From Batkoa obscura (Eukaryota > Entomophthoromycota > Entomophthoromycetes > Entomophthorales > Batkoaceae): a stretch of DNA of 64,000 nt. The stretch covers positions 930,001 through 994,000 of the forward strand of contig JASVEC010000004.1 in assembly GCA_030770535.1 (NCBI GenBank). Direction: 5' to 3'. Each line of letters begins with the position of its first letter. Positions within the stretch are counted from its first letter, which is position 1. The translations under genes and the position numbers were made by a program. A model generated the notes under the pieces. It was not told where the DNA came from and searched no databases. It worked only from the letters and a program-made list of their open reading frames with translations. Shown here piece by piece: positions 11,870-23,117 of this stretch.

Positions 11870-12448
11870 ATGAAATTATTTCAAACATTATTTAGTTTAT
11901 ATTTAATAAAAGCTAGTCTTAGTTATATTGATTTAGATATTGATAAAAGTGCTTACTATAATAGTCCAGATGTAGAAGAGTAAGAGTTTATATTTAGATA
12001 ATTATAATGTTAAGTTATTAATTTAAATTTTATTTTTATAAAAGCTATATAAAAACACATTTAATTAATGGAAAACAAGTATATAAAGATAGTGATAAAA
12101 GTTATCTATTATTTTATATTTTAGATAAAGATGCCAATGGATTTTTAGATGGTCATGAAATAAGAGCTAATATTCATAAATCTCAAAAAGAACGTCATTT
12201 AAAAGATGAATATAGTACTGTTTGGGATGTAGAACAATTAAATGAATATGTTGATATGGTATTAAAAGAAGACGATATTGATGGAGAGTAATTATTTTTA
12301 TTTTTATTATTATTAATAATAATTTTATTTTTTTAGTGGTCGTATTTCAATTGATGAATTTATGGCATCTCAAATTTATCATCATCAAATTGATAAAGAA
12401 GATATCGAAAAAGATAAAATTTTATCTCAATTAAATAATAATAACTAA
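11870..12448 (+). CDS. Secreted EF-hand protein, MCFD2-like
   Basis: Small calcium-binding protein of the secretory pathway. Three exons, 11870-11979, 12045-12287 and 12337-12448, give 154 aa. The N-terminus MKLFQTLFSLYLIKASLSY looks like a signal peptide. Two EF-hand loops are visible: DKDANGFLDGHE and DDIDGDGRISIDEF (the second spans the intron 2 junction). The layout, signal peptide plus a C-terminal EF pair with FYILDKDANGFLDG and a long linker, resembles MCFD2, the partner of ERGIC-53 in ER-to-Golgi cargo export. That role is inferred from architecture. The 3' end is 34 bp from the convergent DUF1295 gene. Confidence 0.82.
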
Positions 12449-12482
12449 AAAATAAAAAATAAATTATTATTTGATTTGATTT

Positions 12483-13394
12483 TTATTTAAGTTTATTATA
12501 AACATTAATATCAAACTCTACTTCAGGTAAGACAATATTTGAAGTAAATAAATTTGGCAAAAATTTACCCGTTCTCTTTTGATAATTAGTATAAGTAGGA
12601 TACTTTAATATGGATAATCTTTCAGTAAACCAGGTAGAGCCATAAAATAAAGAACAAAGTATTAAAGCTGGATACCAAGGTTTAATATTATAACCTGATA
12701 ATAAAATATCTTCTCCAAATAAACTAATACAAAGCCACATCATTTGTTCAGATAAAAAATTAGCATGTCTTGAATAATAAAAGATACCTTTCGTTAAAAA
12801 ACCACGTGAATAATCTCCTTTTAATTCATTCTTACTTTTTGGATATTGTTTAATTAATTTATATTTCTTTGTTTGAAATTCAAATTGTTGTTCGTCAGCA
12901 ATTATTTCAATAATTAAAAACAAAATAAAACCTGAAGCGATCAACCCATCTTTCAAAGTAATACTTGAAATCGGATTAAAATAAAAACAAGCCATTGGTA
13001 AAGTCAGTGCCCATAACAAGTGAGATTGAAAAAAAGAAATAAAGAAAAAACTAAATAAATATAATAAAACATTGTTTAAATAATTAGACTTAGTCATAGT
13101 TAATATGAATTCTCGAATTGGCTTCCATCGATAATCTTCTTCATTAAAATTATATCCTCCCTTACGATAAAAATTATAAGTTAACCTTGATCCCCATACG
13201 GTTATTAAACTAGTAATTAACAAAGCTTTATTACTCTTTATAAAATAAAAATAAACCCAAGAGTGTAACACTGGTAAAATGGACCATAATTTATCAATAG
13301 TACTATAATTTCCAGTAAAAGTAGACAACAAAAAAGAGACTATAATAGCAATTATATTGATACTATAACTAATTGAAATTGGATTATTAAACAT
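12483..13394 (-). CDS. DUF1295 membrane protein, steroid-reductase/ICMT fold
   Basis: Single-exon integral membrane protein of 303 aa with several hydrophobic segments (about residues 8-25, 42-70, 105-150, 150-165 and 210-250). DUF1295 signatures are visible: GSRLTYNFYRKGGY, EEDYRWKPIREF, ADEQQFEFQTKKYK and the C-terminal KGIFYYSRHANFLSEQMMW, the nucleotide-binding-like motif shared with 5-alpha-steroid reductase C-termini and isoprenylcysteine methyltransferases. The exact reaction in this family is not established. Start ATG 13394 gives a typical N-terminus; no introns are seen. Confidence 0.88.
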   Translation of the reverse strand: MFNNPISISYSINIIAIIVSFLLSTFTGNYSTIDKLWSILPVLHSWVYFYFIKSNKALLITSLITVWGSRLTYNFYRKGGYNFNEEDYRWKPIREFILTMTKSNYLNNVLLYLFSFFFISFFQSHLLWALTLPMACFYFNPISSITLKDGLIASGFILFLIIEIIADEQQFEFQTKKYKLIKQYPKSKNELKGDYSRGFLTKGIFYYSRHANFLSEQMMWLCISLFGEDILLSGYNIKPWYPALILCSLFYGSTWFTERLSILKYPTYTNYQKRTGKFLPNLFTSNIVLPEVEFDINVYNKLK

Positions 13395-13536
13395 TTTAAA
13401 AATAATTAAATGCTAAAACAGATTCGATTTGAAGTGATGAGTTGCGTCATTTATATACAATTATTATAGAAAGATCGAATGATTTGAATTACAACCATAG
13501 TTGTAAAATAATTATATTAAGTACAAAAATTAAATT

Positions 13537-13610
13537 TGCTTCAGCCCAGGTTCGAACTGGAGACCTTCACCTTGTAAGGGTGACGTGATAACCAACTACA
13601 CTACCGAAGC
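13537..13610 (-). tRNA. tRNA-Val (UAC)
   Basis: 74-nt cloverleaf on the minus strand. The acceptor GCTTCGG pairs with CTGAAGC, followed by discriminator A. The D arm is TAGTGTAGTTGGTTATCA, the anticodon loop CTTACAA (anticodon TAC) and the T loop GTTCGAAC. No intron is present. Confidence 0.96.
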
Positions 13611-14709
13611 AGATTATTTATAAATTAAAATAAAGCTTTTATATAATATTTTTCGCATACTTTATTAGTTTAGTTATAGATGTATATGCTTGATATTGTT
13701 ATACTTATCTATATTTTATTCACTATAACTTATTTATTCATTCTCTATTTTTTGTTATTTTGTATCTTAAATATTTTTAATAAATGAGTTTTATTTTGAT
13801 GAATTGTCTCTATACGTGTTGCTAGTAAATTCTTATTCAATTTATTAAGCTGATAGCTTTATAACAATCATACTAAGTAAAAAAATGCTCATAGGAACTG
13901 TTAATATTAGATGTATAATTTGTGAAAATGTGATATTATATAATCCTATTAATAAATTAATATAATAGTAACATTTGAAGATGATATTTTATACATGTTT
14001 TAATGTATTGTTAAACGGTTTAAATCAATAACATATTTCTTTAAACAAATGGGGATGTTTTTTGCTTTCACTTTTTCTATTTTTTAAGCGCTATTTGAGC
14101 GGAAAGATTGTTAGTAAGATTCTTAAACAAAAAAACACATCCCCAAATGTTCGTTTTCATAATGGTTTTTATATTGGTATCAAAGATAATGTTTTTTTTT
14201 TGAATTTTTAGCCTATGTTAATTATTTTATAGTGATGATAAATCAAAACATTATATATTATATACTTTTGATAGAGATATAAAACTTCTGCAAAAGCATA
14301 ATCTTCTTTAGGGACAGAAGTAATATTTAAGTTTATTTTCATAAGATTTTTATATCATAAAGTTTTTGAAGTAATAAATACATTGAGCAACTTAAATAAT
14401 GCTATAAAAATATTTTAAAATAAAAGTACAATGGTTTTGGTATTAGTCTCATTAATCATATATAAATATTAGTTTATATTACTTAAATATAAAATAACTT
14501 AGCTTGCAAATAATTGATTTATTGAAGTCAATTAGCTATCAAAAATATGAATAAACTGATAAAATTAACTAGGAACTTAATAGCGAATTAAGCACTAAAA
14601 TCAACAAAAATGATTGGTGAATTAAAACAAATGAATTGGTGAATTCTGGTATGGGTATATCATTGATAAGTAAATAATCTTTTCAAAGCCTCTGCTATTC
14701 TAAACTAAA
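13611..14709. other. Intergenic upstream of eS25
   Basis: Contains one complete MITE (14050-14145). The rest is AT-rich sequence with no gene seen. The eS25 promoter should lie near the end. Confidence 0.5.
14050..14145 (+). mobile_element. 100-bp MITE with AA flanks
   Basis: TGGGGATGT...ACATCCCCA with the intact core TTAAGCGCTATTTGAGCGG. The flanking bases are AA on both sides rather than TA, one of two such copies in the window. Confidence 0.85.
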
Positions 14710-15292
14710 ATGGTAAGCTACTACTATGAAAATATTTAAATAGAGAGAATGGAATCTAGATAAAGGATACGATATACATCCATCAAAATATCAATTATAA
14801 AATGAATGCAATATTAACTCGAGCTTGGTTTCAATAAAGTTAAAAATAGTATATGGTTCAGAATAGATTGAAATTTATAAATAAATATAATAAGACTGTA
14901 AAAGAAATGCAATTAAAACAATACTCTAGGCTAAAGGTGCTGCTCCATCATCCTCTTCCGGAGGTAAAAATAAGAAGAAGAAATGGTCAAAAGGAAAAGT
15001 AAAGGATAAGGCTAACAATGCCGTTATCTTTGACAAGACCTCCATGGATAAATTAATGAAAGAAGTACCAACCTATAAACTTATTACTCCTTCCGTTCTT
15101 GTTGATCGTCTTCGTCTTTCCGGTTCTTTAGCTCGTGTTGCTCTCCGTGAACTTGAAAAGATGGGTCATATCCGTCTTGTTATTCACCACGGTTCTCAAC
15201 TCATCTACAGTAAGGATTTTATATTTTAAATTTTGTTAGGTGTTAAATATATTTTTTTAGCTCGTGCTACTGGCGGTGCTGCTGACGAATAA
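14710..15292 (+). CDS. RPS25: 40S ribosomal protein eS25
   Basis: Small-subunit ribosomal protein. Three exons, 14710-14712 (ATG only), 14930-15209 and 15261-15292, give 104 aa. The N-terminus is lysine-rich ([17 protein letters not shown]), followed by [57 protein letters not shown] and [12 protein letters not shown]. Intron 1 is 217 nt (GTAAGC...CTCTAG) and splits the start codon from the body; the acceptor lies immediately before GCTAAAGG. No in-frame ATG follows before the conserved domain, which supports the ATG-only exon. Intron 2 splits a Thr codon. The N-terminal exon choice is inferred; the domain itself is certain. Confidence 0.92.
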
Positions 15293-16244
15293 ATTTAAAC
15301 CAAAATATTAATAAATATTTATTTGGATTATGTGTTCATTGGTTTTAACAACTTATTATTTAACAAAGTGATATATAGTGCAAATTATGTTTTTCATTTC
15401 GATTTGTACAGGATTTTTGTCATTATCAATGATATTAGGAAAGGTTAAGTGAATGGAAAAATAGAATTAATTTTAATACTTATAAACATGCCTTGATTCA
15501 ACAACCCCAATTATAAGTGAATTAGTATTCTACAGCTTATGGTTGCTCTGTTTTAAAAATCAATCATCTTCAAGTAAATGCTTTATATGATTTTAAAGGC
15601 TAGCAAACGGATATTTTCTAACCTCGGTATATAATTAATATAATGTTAGTATGTAAAATGTACTCGAAGAATAATATGTTATTTTATAGAGGCTTTTTGG
15701 ATATCATGAAGTCAAAGCAAGGTATTATTATAAAAAACTAAATTCATAGAGTAGCATCAAAATATTTGGTCGCAAATAAATGAATCATCTAAACTAATAG
15801 CTTTTATATTTTTTGGTTCTTTATAGTTTTCTTAATAGGTATTAATTAATAAAAATATAATATTTAATGTTTTATCAATATTGAATCTAAAATCTAAAAA
15901 TTATTTTAAATAATCATTTTTATTAACTAGTATCTTTCTAATACTAGTATGATACTACAGATAATTCAAAGGAACCAAGAATATATTTGTAAATTTAATT
16001 TTATTATTATCATTTTGTTTTATTTTGGCATACTATTTAGTTAAAACTTATATAAAGCTAAGTACTGTATTTGATATTAATTATTTAAAATATATAAAGA
16101 ATGAGCCTAAAGATCTTATTAAAAATATAATAAAATGATCCAAATATAGTAAGCGCATTCATCCCTAAAAAATTATTGAATTGAGTAGCTTAATTTTTGA
16201 AAAATAAAAATAAACGTCTTTCCTAATTAAATACATTATCAAAA
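15293..16244. other. Intergenic
   Basis: No gene, RNA or repeat family recognised in this AT-rich stretch. Confidence 0.5.
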
Positions 16245-16414
16245 ATGAATAGTAGAAACCTAATTCTACTTTATATCCCGAGTGATAAAGACAAAGTAAG
16301 GGAAGGAGAAAGGGAAAGAGCACCAAATATTGGGAAGCGAGACAATAGTGAATTACTTACCTTAACCTCGAAAGTTAAAACAATGAAAGCATATGAAAAT
16401 GGAAATAAAGTATA

Positions 16415-16514
16415 TGGGGATGTTTTTTTGGTTTCATCACTTTTTCTATCTTTTAAGCGCTATTTGAGCGGAAAGATTGTTAGTAAAATTCTTAGGCAAG
16501 AAAATACATCCCCA
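16415..16514 (+). mobile_element. 100-bp MITE inside decaying gene
   Basis: Complete TGGGGATGT...ACATCCCCA copy flanked by TA on both sides. It interrupts the first open piece of the 16.2-18.0 kb gene remnant, and its own sequence extends that reading frame. Confidence 0.88.
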
Positions 16515-17319
16515 TACCTATGGTCATAACACTTGGAAAGACTATTATTTTACGTATAAAAAGTACAAAAAACACAAAGAGACTAGAGAAGCAGTTGAAA
16601 TTAAAAGGAGTAACGTGTTAAAATTTTCTAGAACTAAATTGAGTTGAATGAATGTTTTAGAGATAACATGTTCTTAATAATTTTTCATTAGATGATAAAA
16701 TTACCCAAAAAGAACCTTCTGAAGTCACCAGTATGGGACTTCATGAAACATAAGAGTGGGATAGAGGTTTCCTTGATGCAGAAGAAGCTATGTTTAAACG
16801 AGAAGTGGATGAAATGGCTAGAGTAAGTAAATCATGACATGTTTTTAATAATCAACAATTAAATCAAAAGAAAAAGAATATTTTGAAAGTCAAAGTATAA
16901 AAATGCCAATTTAAAAAGATAAAGTCTAATAGAGTAAATTTCAATATTACTAACTAACATTATTTAATAATTTACAAATTTTGATTTTATGTTTGATAAT
17001 AATGAAATGATAGAATAATGGTATTTGAAATAACAAAAAAGAGATTCAAATGTGTCATTAAGTTACACTTTTATTATTGACGAAATAAGGGGAGATAAAA
17101 ATTATTTTATCATCCTTATAGTGAGAAAACAGGTGAAGTTCTTTGTATTTTAAATAACAATAATGATGACAATGCTTATTTTGGCTCTTATCCCAGTAAT
17201 TATGAATATTATGATTAAACAGAAATTACAGGTTAGATAGATGAGTAAATTAATGAAAACGAATTGATTAATGACACAAGTAATAATGAGGGAATGTTAG
17301 AAGGGTCGAAACAAGGATA

Positions 17320-17419
17320 TGGGGATGTATTTTTTGTTTAAGAATTTTATTAGCAGTTTTTCCACTTAAATAGCGCTTGAAAAATGGAAAAAGTAATGAA
17401 ACCAAAAAAAACATACCCA
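17320..17419 (-). mobile_element. 100-bp MITE inside decaying gene
   Basis: Complete copy TGGGGATGT...ACATACCCA with TA flanks. It separates the stop-riddled part from the open part of the gene remnant. Confidence 0.88.
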
Positions 17420-18041
17420 TATGTTAGAGGATCAATTGGAGTTTTAAGTCAAAATGAGGTAAATGAAATGAACGAAAGTTATAATAAAATTAATGGAAAC
17501 GGAAATGAAAACAGTAACATTGATAAAACAAATCAGAACTATAACTATAGCTATGTGGAAGATATAATGAATTTATTAAGTTTAAGCCAGGACAATGATT
17601 CAATGAATATACCAACGTTAGATAAAAATGAAATCAATAAAGACAAAGTTGAAATGTTTAAAGAAGAGATAGCTAGGGAAATAGAGCTATTGAGTGATTA
17701 TAATATTCTGTATGAATTAAGAGACTTTGAGTTTGAAGCATTAAAGCCTGAAAGAACTATTGTGAGCAAAGAAGAGGATAATGAAGGAATATTACTACCA
17801 GAAAGTAAAACGTGACAAGCTAGGAAATAAAGCAAAAGATGTAATGATCAATCCCTCATTTGAAATAATAAAACATAAAAAGCATAATGAAGCAAATGAA
17901 CGTTTAAGTATATATAATAATCATTTTTATAAAGAAGAGATTCAACTATCAGAAACTAATGAAATAAACAAGGTCATACTTGAATTATTGTATCTTTTGA
18001 TTATTAGTAGTTTATCTATATCTAATGCTAAGATTAATTAA

Positions 18042-19711
18042 AGTGATATATTACCTAATATTACAGGCTTTGATAAAAATAAAAGTGAATATTTAATATT
18101 TTTAATACAAATACATTAACTTTATACATTTGAGTTAGTTTATTTTCTTATTAAAATTGATATTATTACTTAAGATTTTAAGATATTTAATAGGATTAAA
18201 TTAATTTTAACAAAAGTTTAAATTATTATTTTATTTTTAAATTTTATAGCAGAAGTAAACTTTAAAGTCTTAAATTTAAAATTGTGAAGTAAAATCAAGA
18301 TAAACACTAATTTCATATTAAGATTGATTATTACTTTTTTCCGTGTAAACTTATAAAAAAGCTTAAAATTAAAATTAATTTAGGATAAATTTACCTATAT
18401 GTTAGGCCGAAATTAATTAAGAGAAAATAAAATTAAAAGGATTTAATAAACTTCAAATAAATTTTGAGCGGTGAAATCAAATACCATCTCTTTGGTATAA
18501 GAACTAGTGATTTGTTTGTCTCCTTTATGCTTTTTTCTCTAGTTTTATTATAAAATGTTACATTAAATTTAGAACAAAGGAAGAGATAGTAATAGTAACA
18601 ATAATAAATGTGAATTACAAAATAAAGAGTTAAATAGCAGTAGAGAGTAATTTAGTATAGAAATAAAATAAATTTAAAATTTTTAATAAAATCTAGAATT
18701 TAATAAAATCATAATTAATAATTATTATACCATTATTCAAGAATAATTATATTTCATAAAAACGGTAAAATGAAGACCGATTGATAAATTTAATCTGAAT
18801 ATATTTATGTAACTCAAAGAAGATAAAATAATACAACCCACCAATTAAATAAGAGGTAATAGGTAGTATAACTTTAGATAATCCTAAATAATAAAAAGGT
18901 CAAATTAAAATAAAATTTAATCACCATTTTGTTATACTTCTAATTATGATTGGTTAAAATCAAAAAGAGCTTTAAGGTATCATGAGTTCTTAATAATTTA
19001 TTTATGATTTTATTAAGTAATTTAATATTGATGAAAATCGCCTGTTTTATTAAAGGAAATAATAAATTTATTTTTATCTATTTAGTTGATCACTGGATCT
19101 AATTCTTAACTATGTGAAATATCATATTTATTAAAAATAAGTACATTATAAAAACTATGTAATATATTATTTAATATTATATTATCATGTACACGGTATA
19201 TATAATATATACATTAATTATAGCTTGTTAAAATAATATATTATGTACCCATCGAATTCAAATCATAAGGTTATTTCCCCACTATCAAAACACTGTATTT
19301 TACTAGTTTAATTATTTATTTAAATAGGATTAAGGAAAGAAAATTAAAGGGAGAAGGAGAGGGTAAACTTAATAAATAATTAAATAAAAATAAATCCATT
19401 ATCGTTATTATATTATTCATTATAATGAGAAACTCAATAAATATTGTTGAAACTTCCAGAGCTTAATTTCTCATTATAATAAAGAACTTTCTTTAATACA
19501 TATTTTATATTTGTTTAATTAATGTTCGAATAAAAAATTGTTGTACCAGCCAAATATTATATTAATTAAACTATTTCAATTTATAGTACATAATCTCTAC
19601 TACTTGCAATTGTCTTCTAATATTCTACGAATTTTAATTTGCATAATAATATTCTTTTTTACCAGAAAAATTCATTATTATTATTATTATTGTTACTATC
19701 ACTACTTCTTA
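18042..19711. other. Intergenic, AT-rich
   Basis: No coding, RNA or repeat signal recognised over about 1.7 kb. Confidence 0.5.
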
Positions 19712-19969
19712 TTATGTTGTTACAAGTTTTGGAGCTTCTTCAATACTAGTTTTATTGAAAAAGTTATTGATATCAGCAATGGAACGTCTACGATCATTAT
19801 TCATTTTAATTAAACTGGGATAAGACGGTGTACGGTCATAGTCACAAGGAGAGTGAGTTGTAAATACCTTTTGAAACCTCGAAAAACGTACTGATTTTTT
19901 TGGTTCCATATTTAACTCTTCACTTTCTATTAAAACCATTGCTTCTATCGTATTAGTATTATCTTTCAT
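19712..19969 (-). CDS. Small protein with VRF...YDR motif
   Basis: 85-aa single-exon ORF. Residues 23-53 contain KKSVRFSRFQKVFTTHSP followed by CDYDRTPSYP. A [K/R]-x-V-[R/H]-F...T-x-S...YDR pattern recurs in otherwise divergent fungal proteins and includes an RVxF-like segment (KSVRF) of the type that docks on protein phosphatase 1. The PP1 link is inference from the motif only. The rest is hydrophilic, with no membrane segment. It stands alone in a gene-poor stretch; the base composition of the ORF is higher in GC than its flanks, which supports real coding. Confidence 0.6.
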   Translation of the reverse strand: MKDNTNTIEAMVLIESEELNMEPKKSVRFSRFQKVFTTHSPCDYDRTPSYPSLIKMNNDRRRSIADINNFFNKTSIEEAPKLVTT

Positions 19970-22900
19970 TATCTATATATTAATATTGAAGGTTGTAATT
20001 TTGACTTTAACAATTAAAATCAAATACTAGCTATAAGGCTATATTAAAATGAATAGAAAGAGTAGATAAAATTATTAAGAAAGAAAGGAGGTTTGAAGTA
20101 ATTACACTACTAATTTGTAATCTTATATTTTCAAAGTATTGTTATTCTTAACTGAAGTTGAATGAAACAAATCAAAATACAAATCTGTTAAACTTTTTAT
20201 TCAACGTCAATGAATAACTTACCTATTTATACTTTTTTTTAAAATGAAACTTAATTGGCGAAAAATTAAAAATATTAAATAAGTCAAAACTTAATTGGTA
20301 AAATAAAAGATTTAAAAAATATGTATATGAAAATTAGAATGAAGATGAAAATGAATTAGATTCATAGTGAAGGTGCTTAGTTACTATAAAAATAAATAAC
20401 GTTAAATCTTTTTTTATTAATTGTTCCTTTTAGTATTTAGTGAAATTAATTGGTTACAATTTATCTCATAACTTAGATCATATCTATATTATTGGCTATA
20501 ATCTAGCAATTTATATTTTTTCCGAGGTTTTAATCCTCATCAAATGATATAATGGGAAACTTTAAAACCTTAAGTTTAGTTCCTTACTTAATTTGATAAA
20601 AGTCATTGAGTTGAATATAATTGGTTTAATATGATATAACTCTACCATGATTTTATTGATTCGTCGCACCCTTCTCATTCTTGACTACTTAAATAATCAA
20701 TTGATTGTTTTAGGGGTACTTTATTGATCAACGTTGTAACTAATTTTTGTATATTAATATATGATAATCGTATTATTTTGATAATTGTATTTATTAATAA
20801 AACTATATTATTTATATATAAATATATTATATAACAATAATAATATTATAATAATAATATATTATAAATTATTAAACATTCTTATTGAATTTTAATCTTT
20901 AGTTTATAATTATATAAAATAATAGTATGTTTCATAATATATTTTATATATTCTATCTAATCTATCTAATAATTAAATTGAATTATTTCTAAAAAATTAT
21001 AAATCTAGCTTATTTTAACCATATATAATTAGCAATGTTTAAATAGCGAAAAAATGAGAAAAAAAGGCAGTTCATCATTTAATTCAATTAATTAAAGCCA
21101 TGAATTTTAATCAACTTTATGTACATAAAAGCATTCATTGTCATTAAGAAATATTTAACTTGATAAATAATGTGCTAAACAAAAAAGGGAGGTTGTATTG
21201 TTTATAAATATGTATATATTATTTATAAATTAAGTTTTGTTTCTATTTTATGTTTTATTATACACTACTTTATCTAATTTTATTTTCTATCGAAGATAAA
21301 CATATTTCACTTTTCCTTCATTATACCATTTCAAGTTAACTAATTATGCAACGAAAATAAAAGATTTTTTTAAATGGTATAACTAAAATACTCAACATTA
21401 ATTAAATTCTATACTTATATTTTAACTTTTTATAAGTTGTAACACTATTATTTAATATTCTCATTTTATATTAACACTGTTTCCATAGCTACAAAACGAC
21501 GTGACTAGCTGAATTTATTAAATTCTATAATATTAATATCAATTAATTAGTATCTATCATCGATATCTTTGATATCTATTTATGTAAAAAGTACTATTTT
21601 ATTAATGCTGCCTATTTAAAAAATAAAACAACTAACTGAAACAAAATAATTAAAACAAAGCTGTTCAAAGCTCTATAAAATTTTAAAAACATTAAAAATA
21701 ATCGGAAAAACAAAAGTCGGAATTAGAATTCTAAATTTTATTGCTTATATTATTAATCCTTACTAGCATGGTTGGTAGCATTATTAATCACAGTCTACTT
21801 TAATTAACAGTTATATTTAAACACATAGTTTATGTATGGCCTGGTATTCTTGGTAGCAAAGATATCAATATTTAAAAGCAGCATTGCTGCTTTAATAGTA
21901 AATAAAAAATTAAAGGAAGTTTTAATCTATTTGCTTTTAATAATAAAGCCTTATAATGTGGATAATATTTAACAAATCCCGTAGTTAAAATAGAAGCCTT
22001 TGTAGAAAGCATATAAAATAACTATTAGTTTATAGTACCTCTTATTATGCTATCAGTATTATAAAACAATTTTTATATTTAAAATCATAAAAAAGAATAG
22101 TATCCATTTAAACTTTCAATAAATAGTAAATTAAATGTTACCTGTAAATAGGAATTTACAGGTTGTCTATTATTTTAAATTAGTTCAGCTTATTTCTTCA
22201 TTCAAAAAAATTGTGTTTTATATTCATTGTTTTCAAAATATTTTATAAAAAGTTGCTAACATTGAAAGGGATTTTTATAAACTTGATTACTTTGCACCAC
22301 TGTTTCAAATTCAAGCTTTTAAAAGCAATAATTGCATTTATCTAACCATAAAACCATACTTATTAAAAATATCACTTTATACTGTTGCGGTTCTGTGACT
22401 TAATTAACTGTCTATTAAGAGTGAAATTTAGCTAAAATTAAGTACAAAATTTTAAAAACAACCAAACAAATAATTGAATCTAAAAATTACCACTAATTAA
22501 GTCGAATTAGAGTCGTAACAACTGCATATAATTTTGGATTTGAGCAACATAGTGATTTTGAAGCTTCTCTATTAAAAACTTTGTCTATAGTGCATATTTT
22601 TTAATAAAAGGGTAGCTTTATTATTTAAACATTACAACGCTTCTAGTTTTATTTGAACAAAGGGTATCAAAACAAAGAAGAGTACAGGTTTATACAATCC
22701 CCTTCCTAAGATTGAAAAACAAAGAGGAATAGAATATAAAATATAAAACTCATGAAATAATATTACAGATACTTGACTTCTTTGTTTTCTCTTAATAAAA
22801 AATAAGATTTCAGGTGCTGCAGTTCTTTTGCGACTTTTTTAGTGTTGGTTCTTATAACCAAATCATTTGTTAATCAATTCTTTAAGCTTAACCCTTGTAT

Positions 22901-23117
22901 TTTAACCAAATATAGCATATATTTTTTTCCTAAATAAGCAGTTACTTAGATCGCAAAAGAGCTATAGCAGCTGTGAACACTAATTTGGTCCTTTATCTTA
23001 GTAAAATAAGCTAACAAAGGATTCTAATTTCCATTAAAATTTTAATTACTGAATATGAAAAAATTCAAAAGTATATAAATAAATAGTTAATGATCTACTA
23101 TTATTAACTTTTTTAGA
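19970..23117. other. Long intergenic region
   Basis: About 3.1 kb of AT-rich DNA with no gene recognised. It includes a near-pure A/T stretch at 20750-21000 and a small perfect hairpin (CCTGTAAAT / ATTTACAGG) at about 22141-22164. The end must contain the F-box gene promoter. Confidence 0.5.

Larger units (their letters stand above)
16245..18041 (+). pseudogene. Decaying unrecognised gene split by two MITEs
   Basis: A run of protein-like sequence in pieces on the plus strand. 16245-16414 begins MNSRNLILLYIPSDKDK. 16700-16828 reads MGLHET, stop, EWDRGFLDAEEAMFKREV. 17121-17319 reads TGEVLCILNNNNDD and then several in-frame stops. 17420-17815 is open (VRGSIGVLSQNEVNE, then EEIAREIELLSDYNILYELR). 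17781-18041 is open in another frame. MITEs sit at 16415-16514 and 17320-17419. The in-frame stops are TAA/TAG at positions where Gln would fit, consistent with C-to-T change of CAA/CAG. A GTAAGT donor at 16827 suggests it once had introns. The protein is rich in Asn, Asp and Glu; no family is recognised. Confidence 0.55.

Noticed and set aside
16700-17320. Alternative genetic code with TAA/TAG as Gln
   Set aside because: Profilin, PSMB3, TFIIS, eS25, SURF1 and others end at TAA exactly at family ends and use CAA for Gln; the stops here fit decay.
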